A DNA stretch of 64,000 nucleotides, from the NCBI GenBank assembly GCA_965267435.1, contig OZ253960.1:496001-560000 (forward strand). The letters are read 5' to 3'. The position numbers and the translations under genes are program-made. A model generated the notes under the pieces. That model made no database searches and was not told the DNA's origin. It saw only the letters and a program-made list of their open reading frames with translations. The DNA comes from JAWPMT01 sp965267435. GTDB lineage: Bacteria; Bacteroidota; Bacteroidia; Cytophagales; Cyclobacteriaceae. This document shows, piece after piece, positions 27,757-35,543 of the stretch; the first letter of the stretch is position 1, and the number at the start of each line of letters is the position of its first letter.

Positions 27757-28624
27757 CGGGCACCTCCTCTTCCTCCGCAAACACAACCTCGTATTGTGCC
27801 ATGATGCCATTGATAAAGGTTTCGTTGAGGTCCTCCAACTGCGCACTTTCCCAGTCGCGTTGCACCGCGTCCTTCACCTGCACATAGGTAGGAGCATCTC
27901 CAGAGATGATATTGTGCACGTACACCAGGTGGGTGCCGTACCCTGAGAGAATAGGCCCGTGCCATTGGCCAGCGGGTAGCGCGAAGAGAGATTTGGCGAA
28001 TTCTGAGCCAAATAGTTTGGCGAGTTCCGCTTCGGTGCGTTCAGCAAAATAGCTTTGAAGCATGAACCTGTCCCCGTAGTCCAATGAGGTTTCTGTTCCG
28101 GGCTCTCCCTGACCTTGCAAGCTCAGAAGGGCCGACTCGGCGTCCTTCAGGGTCTGCTCGTTTCGACGGTCGGGGTCGAAGTAGACCTGTGTGATGGAGA
28201 TAAGGTCCGGGGCTGTGTACTGTGCTTTGTTACCGTCGAAGTATGCCTCAAGCTCTCTTTCCTCGGGTGCGGGAGGAGTCAGTAGGTCGGAAGTGAGGAA
28301 CTCGATCTTTTGAGCCAGTCGACGTCTGATGATGATGTCGTCGCGGTCCAGACCCATGTCCAACGCGGCATTGTAGAGCACTTTTTCCTTGACATGCTCA
28401 TCGATCATCCCTTGTCGTTCCTGGGGGGTCGGAGGACGATTCCATAATTTCAGCCACTTGTCTTCCAGTGATTGGATTTCACCTTGTGTAACAATGATTT
28501 GTTCTTTCGCTGCCTGAGGCTCACCTCCAACTAGGGCATATGCCAGGTAAATCAGCGATCCTATCAGTAAGAACTGATTGAGGGGTTCCCGAAGGAGACT
28601 TCTTAGTTTGAGGGATATTTTCAT
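27749..28624 (-). CDS. PpiC-type peptidyl-prolyl isomerase, membrane-anchored
   Basis: 291 residues. One membrane helix (17-35, FLLIGSLIYLAYALVGG) anchors it facing the periplasm. Residues ~40-120 are a SurA-like helical chaperone region (PTPQERQGMIDEHVKEKVLY), and residues ~135-250 are a divergent parvulin-like domain (ISITQVYFDPDRRNEQT ... GPILSGYGTHLVYV). The Asp/Glu-rich tail overlaps the next gene. It starts inside the last codons of the DUF3604 gene (4-nt overlap), so the two are coupled. A folding helper dedicated to the neighbouring secreted or membrane proteins is a reasonable guess. Confidence 0.8.
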   Translation of the reverse strand: MKISLKLRSLLREPLNQFLLIGSLIYLAYALVGGEPQAAKEQIIVTQGEIQSLEDKWLKLWNRPPTPQERQGMIDEHVKEKVLYNAALDMGLDRDDIIIRRRLAQKIEFLTSDLLTPPAPEERELEAYFDGNKAQYTAPDLISITQVYFDPDRRNEQTLKDAESALLSLQGQGEPGTETSLDYGDRFMLQSYFAERTEAELAKLFGSEFAKSLFALPAGQWHGPILSGYGTHLVYVHNIISGDAPTYVQVKDAVQRDWESAQLEDLNETFINGIMAQYEVVFAEEEEVPGD

Positions 28625-30480
28625 CTTACGGTTCGGATTAGTCCAGGAAATTGTTCAGCTTTCGTAGCAATGGATGGGTCTGGAGTGTACCAAATGGGCG
28701 ACGACCAGGCGCGCTCCTGGATGGTGGCCGGGACATCGGTTAGTAGAGGCATTCCCTCTCGGACCGCATCGTAGGTGCTCCATCGAGGAGTGGGTATTTC
28801 AATGACACGGACATAGTAGACGGCATGCAGGGTAGGGTCAAAATCCGGATCTGTCCAGACGGTGGACAATTGGGCAGCGCCAATTGTGTTCTCGTAAGTA
28901 GCCGTCTCGAGGTTTACCGTACTACCTACTGAAGGAAGTTTGCCGCTGGTCTCATCTTTCTGACGATCACCTGACCAGGCCACATCGTAGATTTGCTCCC
29001 ACGGATAGCCATTTTTGTAGTATCCCTTGATGACCTGAACACGGTCCAGGTGCCCACTTTGCGGATCCTTCATCGCCCAGATCATGAAGCTTGGCGCGGT
29101 TACATTTGCGGGTTTCTCTGGGAGGTCACCCCCCATTGGCACACCAATGGTATAGCCCTTTTGCGCCCAGTCATCCCCATCGAGGTCTCCGGTTCTGAAG
29201 CCCCAGCCGCCAAAGACACGGAGCCGGATCAGCGGGCCAGAGGTGCCATACGTTTCTTTCCTTTTGAGCCCGTCAAAGATGCCCTCCCGGGTATTATCAT
29301 CAGCCCAAACTGCCGTGGCACCCGCACTGCCAAAGTCCTTAGGCGCTTCACCGGCCACGGTCTTAGGCGCTGTCAATCGTATGTTAGCCGTTCTGTCGGT
29401 ATTGCCGTGAACGCCGGGGTAATTATCTTCTTCGTTGGTGGAAGCAGCATTGTGAGAATCAGCTCCGGCTACAACACCAAACTTGAAGGGGTTTGCGCCG
29501 ATCATTTCCTGGAAACCCACGCCATCAATGAGCGCTCGGCGTACGTAACTGTTGTCGATCTTTCCTAGCACACCACCCGACCCAAGTAGATGGCTAAACG
29601 CGGTCTCAAAGCCTGCAAACTCGTCGTTGGGAGACAATGCAGGGTGCGTTTCTGATTGGCCTTTTGTCTGAAGGATCTCCACAGCCGGAGAGTTGTTGTT
29701 GTATCTCTGAGCCCACTTTTTGTCGATGACTGTTCCTTGTGATGTTGTTGGCGAGAACATCATACTATTGGATACATTGGAGTTATGAGGAATGGAGATG
29801 TTATCGTGCCCCAATTTGCGCTGCAATTCCTGGTACGTCCACAGGTCTTCTCTTTTGAACGAGTCAAAGGCGGAGAAAACGATCTCCGGGCCCTCGTCAT
29901 CTTTGAAGAAGACATTGTGGTGGAGGTTTTGCGAATTTGGCTGTGACGACCATTCGAAGGCAATTAGCGTTGTGAACTTGCCTGGTTCATAGTGTCGGTT
30001 GGCCGCATCCTTTTGCCGTTGCCATGCAGTGGCCATCACTTGGGGATCTACCAAATAGGGGATAGGTATACCTGAGGAACCTGAGCTGATGATTTGCTGG
30101 AAAGCTGCTTCGCCCTCTCCGGCCGCTAGTAGCCGGCCAATTTCGGTGTTAGCCAATGGGCTGTTTTTTTCCAGTAGCAGCGGCATCATACCTAAGTATT
30201 CGGCATGGTCAGTAATAGCCACCCAATCGTACGGGGTTTTCTTTTGCCAAGTGTCACCGGAGAGAATGTTCTTCACGGGCTCCCCTTTGGCGAACTTGTA
30301 AGCGTCATCTGGGGTATTGCGTGTACCAAATGCGAAAGCATCTGGTGAGTTTACCGTGTGCAGGTGCTGTTCCCCGAAATAAACCTGCCGGTCCCAGGGA
30401 TTGGCTTGCTGTGCGAGTGAGGCAAAGGCCATCATTATCGCCATCGGCATTAACAGAATAGAAGTTGTTCTCGTCTCCAT
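28621..30480 (-). CDS. DUF3604 protein (PHP-like metallohydrolase fold), copy A
   Basis: 619 residues with a signal peptide (MPMAIMMAFASLAQQ). The metal-binding pattern of a PHP-like fold is visible: YFGEQHLHT (~34-42), VAITDHAEYLG (~90-100), ISIPHNSNVSN (~228-240) and a late VVAGADSHN (~343-351). The C-terminal third has GRF.GGW.F, DFDPTLHAVYYVRVIEIPTPRWS and RAWSSPIWY, all typical of DUF3604. The family has no assigned reaction; hydrolysis of a phosphate or similar ester in the periplasm is a guess from the fold. A paralogue lies at 31762-33633. Confidence 0.87.
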   Translation of the reverse strand: METRTTSILLMPMAIMMAFASLAQQANPWDRQVYFGEQHLHTVNSPDAFAFGTRNTPDDAYKFAKGEPVKNILSGDTWQKKTPYDWVAITDHAEYLGMMPLLLEKNSPLANTEIGRLLAAGEGEAAFQQIISSGSSGIPIPYLVDPQVMATAWQRQKDAANRHYEPGKFTTLIAFEWSSQPNSQNLHHNVFFKDDEGPEIVFSAFDSFKREDLWTYQELQRKLGHDNISIPHNSNVSNSMMFSPTTSQGTVIDKKWAQRYNNNSPAVEILQTKGQSETHPALSPNDEFAGFETAFSHLLGSGGVLGKIDNSYVRRALIDGVGFQEMIGANPFKFGVVAGADSHNAASTNEEDNYPGVHGNTDRTANIRLTAPKTVAGEAPKDFGSAGATAVWADDNTREGIFDGLKRKETYGTSGPLIRLRVFGGWGFRTGDLDGDDWAQKGYTIGVPMGGDLPEKPANVTAPSFMIWAMKDPQSGHLDRVQVIKGYYKNGYPWEQIYDVAWSGDRQKDETSGKLPSVGSTVNLETATYENTIGAAQLSTVWTDPDFDPTLHAVYYVRVIEIPTPRWSTYDAVREGMPLLTDVPATIQERAWSSPIWYTPDPSIATKAEQFPGLIRTVR

Positions 30481-30573
30481 CTCTTTGTGATTTGAGTCTT
30501 GGAAAAAGTTTGTTTTTTACTGTAGTATCAACTGGCGAATGTCATCAGTGTAAAAAGTCGGTTCCTGAAGATT

Positions 30574-31623
30574 CTAGAATCCAAATCGGTAGCTGAGTGA
30601 TGTCGTGAAGCGGTAGCGTGTACCAAATGTTGTGACCTCAGTCACCAGTTGCCATGCTTTGCTCAATTGTAGCTGACCACCCAGGACCAGGTTCCATTGT
30701 GTCTTTAAGGCCTTGTCGAATTCATAGTACAAGAGGGTAGGCTCTCCATTGGTCATCCATCCATAGACCCGGTCATAGATAGGTTGCAACAATTGTTGTC
30801 TGGCAGGTGGGAGGTTGTTGTACCAGTCCTGCAAGTCATCGGCTGCTTCGGCCCGATCTTCGGGGGTACTGCCTGCCACTTCCGTGAGGTTCACCTTCCC
30901 TTGTGTGTTCGATCGCAAGTGTACGGACTCAGCACCCATCCAAAGAGTAAGTGACCTTCCTGGTAGGTCAGTGCTTTTGAATTGATGGCCTATCCTTATC
31001 CCATTCACCTGTGTGAAATTCGGGACCAGGAATTGGTCGGCGAAGTTCCATGTTGCGGTGTACTCATACGAGACAAAGATAGGCCCGATGCCTCCTGCAA
31101 GGGTAGTCCCAACTCCTGTGAGCGGTCCCGATGGCTGGGCCAGGAAACCAAGCTCAAAGGGCTCTTGAAGATTGACGGTCGTCTCCGTATCGTAGTAGCC
31201 AACCAACCCATTGATATTCCAGAAGGGTAGAATCCATATATCAGGACGAATGGTGACAACGTTGGCTTTGGCCCTGATAAGAGAGAAACTCAGGAGATCT
31301 GACACGTCTGTATAATCCTCATCGTCGAGAGACAGCCGGACACCATTTTCCTCTACTTCCGAAACTGCATAGTTGTAGTTGAGCATGATACCAATGGGTC
31401 TCGGGAGGTCATACCCGCGTGATTGGGCTTTTTTCCCAAGGAATGGAAGAACATAAGGGTAGGTTTCATTCTTTAGGTTCTCCGTTTCCTTGCTGAGTCG
31501 ATCCGCTGTGTGCCGGTGGGAGTGGTATTGGCCTTGCACGAAGCTGGGCATTAGGCACAGAAGGCAGATGCAGCAGAACAAGGACAAGCTGCCTGGATGG
31601 CGAGTTGAGTTATTTATGATCAT
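30574..31623 (-). CDS. Outer-membrane barrel protein of unknown function
   Basis: 349 residues with a signal peptide (CICLLCLMPSFVQGQ), a His-rich start of the mature part (YHSHRHTADR), and beta strands ending in the aromatic YRFGF, the usual C-terminal barrel signal. A ~50-residue helical insert (TPEDRAEAADDLQDWYNNLPP) could be a periplasmic or plug element. I do not recognise a named family. It sits between the two DUF3604 genes, which suggests a shared job. Confidence 0.75.
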   Translation of the reverse strand: MIINNSTRHPGSLSLFCCICLLCLMPSFVQGQYHSHRHTADRLSKETENLKNETYPYVLPFLGKKAQSRGYDLPRPIGIMLNYNYAVSEVEENGVRLSLDDEDYTDVSDLLSFSLIRAKANVVTIRPDIWILPFWNINGLVGYYDTETTVNLQEPFELGFLAQPSGPLTGVGTTLAGGIGPIFVSYEYTATWNFADQFLVPNFTQVNGIRIGHQFKSTDLPGRSLTLWMGAESVHLRSNTQGKVNLTEVAGSTPEDRAEAADDLQDWYNNLPPARQQLLQPIYDRVYGWMTNGEPTLLYYEFDKALKTQWNLVLGGQLQLSKAWQLVTEVTTFGTRYRFTTSLSYRFGF

Positions 31624-31696
31624 TGTTATGGACGTTTAAATTCTGGTCTCGAGTGATTGCTGATTTTACATTCAAGTAGTTCAACTTGTTGGCGCT

Positions 31697-31723
31697 GGTC
31701 TCCCTTATGTACTAAGAGAGACC
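31697..31723 (-). other. Intercistronic hairpin between DUF3604 copy B and the barrel gene
   Basis: Eleven-base-pair stem (31697-31707 with 31713-31723), 5-nt loop. On the minus strand the one odd pair is a G-U wobble, while on the plus strand it would be a C-A mismatch, so the structure is consistent with function in the minus-strand mRNA. No T run follows, which argues for an RNA-stability or partial-termination element rather than a full terminator. Confidence 0.5.
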
Positions 31724-31761
31724 GACCAAATTCACACCCTGCGCCACCGTGGATATTCGGA

Positions 31762-33633
31762 TCATAGATCCGGGCCGTACCAGATCGGTGAGGACCATGC
31801 ACGTTCCTGAATGCTGCTAGGCACATCACTAGGGGGATCTACACCGAGAGTCATTGCATCATAAGTAGACCACCTTGGTGTAGGTATCTCCAGCACACGC
31901 ACGTAGTAGGCGCATTTCATAGCCGGATCAAAGTCAGGATCTGTCCACACTGCGTGCAATTGCGCCGCACCTATGCTGTTGTTGTAAGTGGCTTTCTTCA
32001 CATTCACCGTATTGCCGACGGGAGGCACTTTGCCGGTTTTGGCGTCGGGCTGTCTGCCATCGCTCCAGGCCACTTCATAGATCTTTTCCTTTGGATACTT
32101 CGTCCTTGGGTCGGACCAGACTTTTATGATCTGGACACGGTCCAGATTGCCGCTTTCGGGATCCTTGAGCGCCCACACTGCAAAAGTCGGTGCACCGGCC
32201 CCCTGGGGTTGCGGTTTCAGGTCCTGTCCCATGGGGACGCCCGTATCGTAGGACTTCTGTACGAAGTCTGGATCCTCCGTCAGATTGGAGGGAAAATCCC
32301 ACCCGCCAAAGAATCGGAGCCGGATCATCGTACCAGAAGTGCCATAAGTTTCTCTGGCCACCATGCCTTCGAAGATGCCCTCTCGTGTGTTTTCAGTTGC
32401 CCATACAGCCGTGAGGCCGGCGGAGCTGACGGCGTACCCTTTGTCTCCGGAGGCATTCGGTTCAGGGTTCAGCCGCTTTTCTGGGGTGTCATCTTGGCCT
32501 CCGTGAGCGCCAACCCAGGCAAATTCCTCATTGCCCTGGTAGGCGGTATGTACATCGCCACCTGCAGTCACGCCCATTTTGTAGGGGTTGTGTCCCACCT
32601 CGTCTTCGATCTTCATGCCTACAGCCAGACCGGTGCGATAGAAGGAGCCAGGTGTGATTTTGGCGGGAACACCCAGATTGATCAGGTAGGGGAACAATTC
32701 GTAATCGGCAAACTCGTCGTTGGGAGAAAGTAGGGGATGGGAGTCGGAGCTGCCTTTGGTCTGGAAGATCTCGAAAAGTGGCTCATTGGCCTGCTGCCGG
32801 CGAGCGTAGCGTGCATCGATCTTTCCTCCATCGGTTCCGTCGATTCCCAAAAACTTCTGTTCAGAGAACATCCAACCATTCGATACGTTGCTGTTGTGCG
32901 GTATTGCAAAACAATCGATGCCCTGGTTACGCTGGATTTCAAGATACGTCCATAAGTCTTCAGGCTCAATGGAATCGAAGGAGGAGAAAGCGAAGGCTGG
33001 TGCTTTGTCCTTGAAAAAGACGTTTCGGTGCATATTTCGCCCATTAGGAATGGATGTCCACTCGTAACCATACAAGGTGGTGAATTCACCTGGCTTATAG
33101 AATTTGTCGGCAGTCTCCACATAATTCTGCCAATAGCTCGTTCGCAGCTCCGAGGTGACGTACTCAGGCAGCGGTGTGTTGCTGACCAAAGACCCAATCA
33201 GTTTTGACACCGCACCAGCGGCTGCCTCCGGGTTGGTCCGGGCTTGCTGCAACTGCTTGGCAAATTCGGACTTGGAAAGGGGACTTTCAGGATTGACCAG
33301 GTCCTTCAATACACCAAAGTATTCGGAATGATCCGTAATCGCCACAAAATCATAGGGCGTGCGTTTTTTCATTTTTTGGCCCGTGGTGGACAAAATGATC
33401 TCCTCGCCTTGAGCATACCGGTAGGCGTCTTCCCAGGTGCCTGTCACACCGACTGTAAATGCGTCAAAGGAATTGCGGGTATGCATGTGTTCTTCACCGA
33501 AGTACACATTTTTCAATGGATTCGGCCCGGAAGAGCCCAGGCCTGGTTGGCCAGTACTTTGTGCCAGCACCTGGAATGCTCCGGCTGCTAGAAAAAGAAG
33601 AAATAAGTTCGTTTTCATGAGTTTCATTTTCAT
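31762..33633 (-). CDS. DUF3604 protein (PHP-like metallohydrolase fold), copy B
   Basis: 623 residues, clear paralogue of copy A along its whole length. Signal peptide NLFLLFLAAGAFQVLAQ; metal-site motifs YFGEEHMHT, FVAITDHSEYFG, FAIPHNSNVSN and VTAGGDVH. In the last motif copy A has GADSHN and copy B GGDVHT, so the metal pair is kept but the neighbourhood differs. The end again reads RAWSSPIWY. Two diverged copies in one operon suggest two related substrates. It starts 19 nt after the helical protein gene. Confidence 0.87.
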   Translation of the reverse strand: MKMKLMKTNLFLLFLAAGAFQVLAQSTGQPGLGSSGPNPLKNVYFGEEHMHTRNSFDAFTVGVTGTWEDAYRYAQGEEIILSTTGQKMKKRTPYDFVAITDHSEYFGVLKDLVNPESPLSKSEFAKQLQQARTNPEAAAGAVSKLIGSLVSNTPLPEYVTSELRTSYWQNYVETADKFYKPGEFTTLYGYEWTSIPNGRNMHRNVFFKDKAPAFAFSSFDSIEPEDLWTYLEIQRNQGIDCFAIPHNSNVSNGWMFSEQKFLGIDGTDGGKIDARYARRQQANEPLFEIFQTKGSSDSHPLLSPNDEFADYELFPYLINLGVPAKITPGSFYRTGLAVGMKIEDEVGHNPYKMGVTAGGDVHTAYQGNEEFAWVGAHGGQDDTPEKRLNPEPNASGDKGYAVSSAGLTAVWATENTREGIFEGMVARETYGTSGTMIRLRFFGGWDFPSNLTEDPDFVQKSYDTGVPMGQDLKPQPQGAGAPTFAVWALKDPESGNLDRVQIIKVWSDPRTKYPKEKIYEVAWSDGRQPDAKTGKVPPVGNTVNVKKATYNNSIGAAQLHAVWTDPDFDPAMKCAYYVRVLEIPTPRWSTYDAMTLGVDPPSDVPSSIQERAWSSPIWYGPDL

Positions 33634-33652
33634 TTCGAAATTGATAGGCGTG

Positions 33653-34414
33653 CTAGACTATTAGCTTATTGAATTCCTTGACAATGGGCTTCCACTCGTC
33701 TTCCTGCGTTTGATCTCTCAGTACGAAAAAGAAAACTCGGAATGAGACGTAATAGGCCGTACGAAGCTCGTCGAGCGCTAACATCACTTGCTGCATTTCC
33801 TCTTTCGATGTAGTTTGATCGGTGAGGAAGCTCATTTCCAGGACATTACGCCTGTCCATATTGTCGATGGTTTCGTCGTAGACCAATTCAAATACACGTA
33901 GAGCATCAAGAATGGCAAATCGGCGCTCTTCATCGCCAACTTCTCTGACAATTGCGCTCTCCAGGCCCCGGAATACGTTCTTATCCCGGTCTTTCATCGC
34001 CTTCTTTTTCTCTTTGTTGTCCAGCTTGGTCGCCGACTCAACTGCACTCTCCAGTACCTTCTGCCATTCCTCGTCGGTTAGCTGCTCTTCGAACCACAAA
34101 CGCCGTTCGATATAGCGGCTCTGGGCTGCCAGTCGGTTCTCAAGATTTCGGGAGAAGAAGTTTTCATACCAGTCTTGAGGGGTGCTTCTATCCAGATTTT
34201 TCTTCTTGAGCTCTTTCAACTCAGCGTCTCTGGACTTGCGGAAGGTTTTTACCGCCTTGCTGTAGGCCTTGACCGAATCAAGTACCACTGCCCTTCGATC
34301 CTTGTCCTCGACATATTTTTTCACACTCTTGTCTACCTCGGCGATAAAGAAGATCTCGATATCTCCCACGCCAAACAGTAGCGAGAACAATAACAGCGCT
34401 CCACCAATAATCAT
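33653..34414 (-). CDS. Membrane-anchored helical protein of unknown function
   Basis: 253 residues. One N-terminal hydrophobic segment (MIIGGALLLFSLLFGVGDIE), then almost entirely charged alpha helix, with long Glu/Lys-rich stretches that could form coiled coils (AELKELKKKNLDR; TKLDNKEKKKAMKDRDK). There is no recognisable catalytic motif. It lies between the DUF4136 gene (75 nt) and DUF3604 copy B (19 nt), so it is part of the same transcript. Confidence 0.72.
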   Translation of the reverse strand: MIIGGALLLFSLLFGVGDIEIFFIAEVDKSVKKYVEDKDRRAVVLDSVKAYSKAVKTFRKSRDAELKELKKKNLDRSTPQDWYENFFSRNLENRLAAQSRYIERRLWFEEQLTDEEWQKVLESAVESATKLDNKEKKKAMKDRDKNVFRGLESAIVREVGDEERRFAILDALRVFELVYDETIDNMDRRNVLEMSFLTDQTTSKEEMQQVMLALDELRTAYYVSFRVFFFVLRDQTQEDEWKPIVKEFNKLIV

Positions 34415-34489
34415 AATTTCAGAAGGTTAGAATTTTGAATTGTTTATTTCTTTTGGCACTCGGCCGTGTGTCTGTGAAGTATATCCCTG

Positions 34490-35041
34490 TCAGTTTTTCA
34501 CTTCCTTTATTGGGTATTTCTTCATGAGTTTGTTGATGTTCTTGGGAATGGACTTTTCCCGTTTCTTGGGCTTCTCTTTCACCACGGTCTTCATGACCCC
34601 TTGCCACAGGAGTTCCTTTGTATCTTCGTCGTAGCAATCAATTACCATGGTTCCCGCGAGATAGTCGTCAGTGGTATAGGTGGTATGTGCGGATCCCATG
34701 CCCCATCCCCATCGACGTCCCCCATAGCCAAGCCCTCCGGTGTAGTTCGTGTAGGCGGTTGTGCTTGTTTCTTCACGGACCACGATAAACAAGGTGATCT
34801 TCATGTCAGGGTCCGCATCGTTTGCGGTTAGCCCACGTGATGCGAATTCATTTTTGAACGCCGTGAGGATGCGCTCCTTGTCAAAGTCGTTCAGCTGCTC
34901 GTCACTGTCCTTCTGCCAGCCGGCGAAAGTGTAGGTCTTGTACTTGCTGAAGTCAACGTTCTCGTCATAATCGGCTGTCACTTGTCCGAATGTCATCGTG
35001 ACCATTGTCGAGAGAAGTACTAAAGTCAATGTGGGTTTCAT
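34490..35041 (-). CDS. DUF4136 periplasmic protein
   Basis: 183 residues with a cleavable signal peptide (LVLLSTMVTMTFGQ) and no lipobox cysteine. The start VTADYDENVDFSKYKTYTF, the middle RILTAFKNEFASRGL and the YLAGTMVIDCYDEDTKELLWQG segment are the DUF4136 pattern. A Gly/Tyr/Trp-rich loop (YGGRRWGWGMGS) replaces part of the usual core. Function unknown; the family is common in Bacteroidota envelopes. It leads the DUF3604 cluster and has a strong candidate promoter 107-163 nt upstream. Confidence 0.82.
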   Translation of the reverse strand: MKPTLTLVLLSTMVTMTFGQVTADYDENVDFSKYKTYTFAGWQKDSDEQLNDFDKERILTAFKNEFASRGLTANDADPDMKITLFIVVREETSTTAYTNYTGGLGYGGRRWGWGMGSAHTTYTTDDYLAGTMVIDCYDEDTKELLWQGVMKTVVKEKPKKREKSIPKNINKLMKKYPIKEVKN

Positions 35042-35076
35042 AGTTTTTGTAGTGTTTAGAGTTCGTATTCTTTAAG

Positions 35077-35115
35077 GAGTACTCATCTGGTGATCAGGTC
35101 AAGAGATGAGTACTC
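35077..35115. repeat. Perfect 12-bp inverted repeat in the leader of the DUF4136 operon
   Basis: GAGTACTCATCT (35077-35088) and its exact complement (35104-35115) flank a 15-nt loop. Each arm contains the 8-bp palindrome GAGTACTC, and the two palindromes are 31 bp apart, about three helical turns. It lies between the predicted start of transcription (~35141) and the start codon at 35041. It may be a regulatory hairpin in the RNA or a pair of operator sites on the DNA. Confidence 0.6.
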
Positions 35116-35147
35116 TGACTAGTATTTTCATCACATTTATGTAGTAC

Positions 35148-35204
35148 CAAAATTCCTCTGTGCCTGCATCTCGGGCAACCCCATAAAGTGGAATAAAAGT
35201 GGAA
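35148..35204 (-). promoter_or_regulatory. Tandem-repeat promoter module, site 1 (DUF4136/DUF3604 operon)
   Basis: On the minus strand: two perfect TTCCACTTT 9-mers (35204-35196 and 35193-35185) with an 11-bp period, 6 nt, TTG (35178-35176), 20 nt, GAATTTTG (35155-35148). The last two fit the Bacteroidota -33/-7 promoter with one mismatch. Three other sites in the window share the same layout and spacing. Confidence 0.6.
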
Positions 35205-35502
35205 CTCTGAGCGCTGGATTACGATTTGTAACATCATTGTGAATGAGGTACGTAATGAGCCTCAGTAAGCCTATTGGTGGATTGGAATCTTGTTTTAGGG
35301 TTTACTAACTCTCGGAAGGGGTTCGGTTGGGTACCCGAGTCTATGAGGTGGTGGTGGAATGGTCGCCCTTCGACGCAGAGCATGAAAGATGGGGGCTTCT
35401 GACAACCAAATCGGCCTGGTAATGACGGAACACGCAACGTACGCTCAAGGTGGATTGCTCTGCAGTTCTGTTTTGCCCGCGAATGGGGAAATGCCAAGGA
35501 GT
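35205..35502. other. Gene-free stretch
   Basis: Between promoter site 1 and the hairpin after the protease gene I see no credible gene. The minus-strand frame 35234-35533 has no signal, domain or neighbour support. No repeat or RNA gene was recognised. Confidence 0.5.
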
Positions 35503-35530
35503 AAGCACCCCAGATCTGGCCGGGGTGCTT
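35503..35530 (-). terminator. Hairpin after the M43 protease gene
   Basis: Perfect 9-bp stem AAGCACCCC/GGGGTGCTT (35503-35511 with 35522-35530), extendable by two more pairs, placed 13 nt after the stop codon. The expected T run is reduced to two bases, so termination strength is uncertain. Confidence 0.55.
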
Positions 35531-35543
35531 CATGGTTAGCCGC

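Noticed and set aside
35234..35533. Minus-strand frame of 99 codons after the protease gene
   Set aside because: Starts inside the terminator-like hairpin, ends in unrelated sequence, and shows no leader, domain or family likeness.
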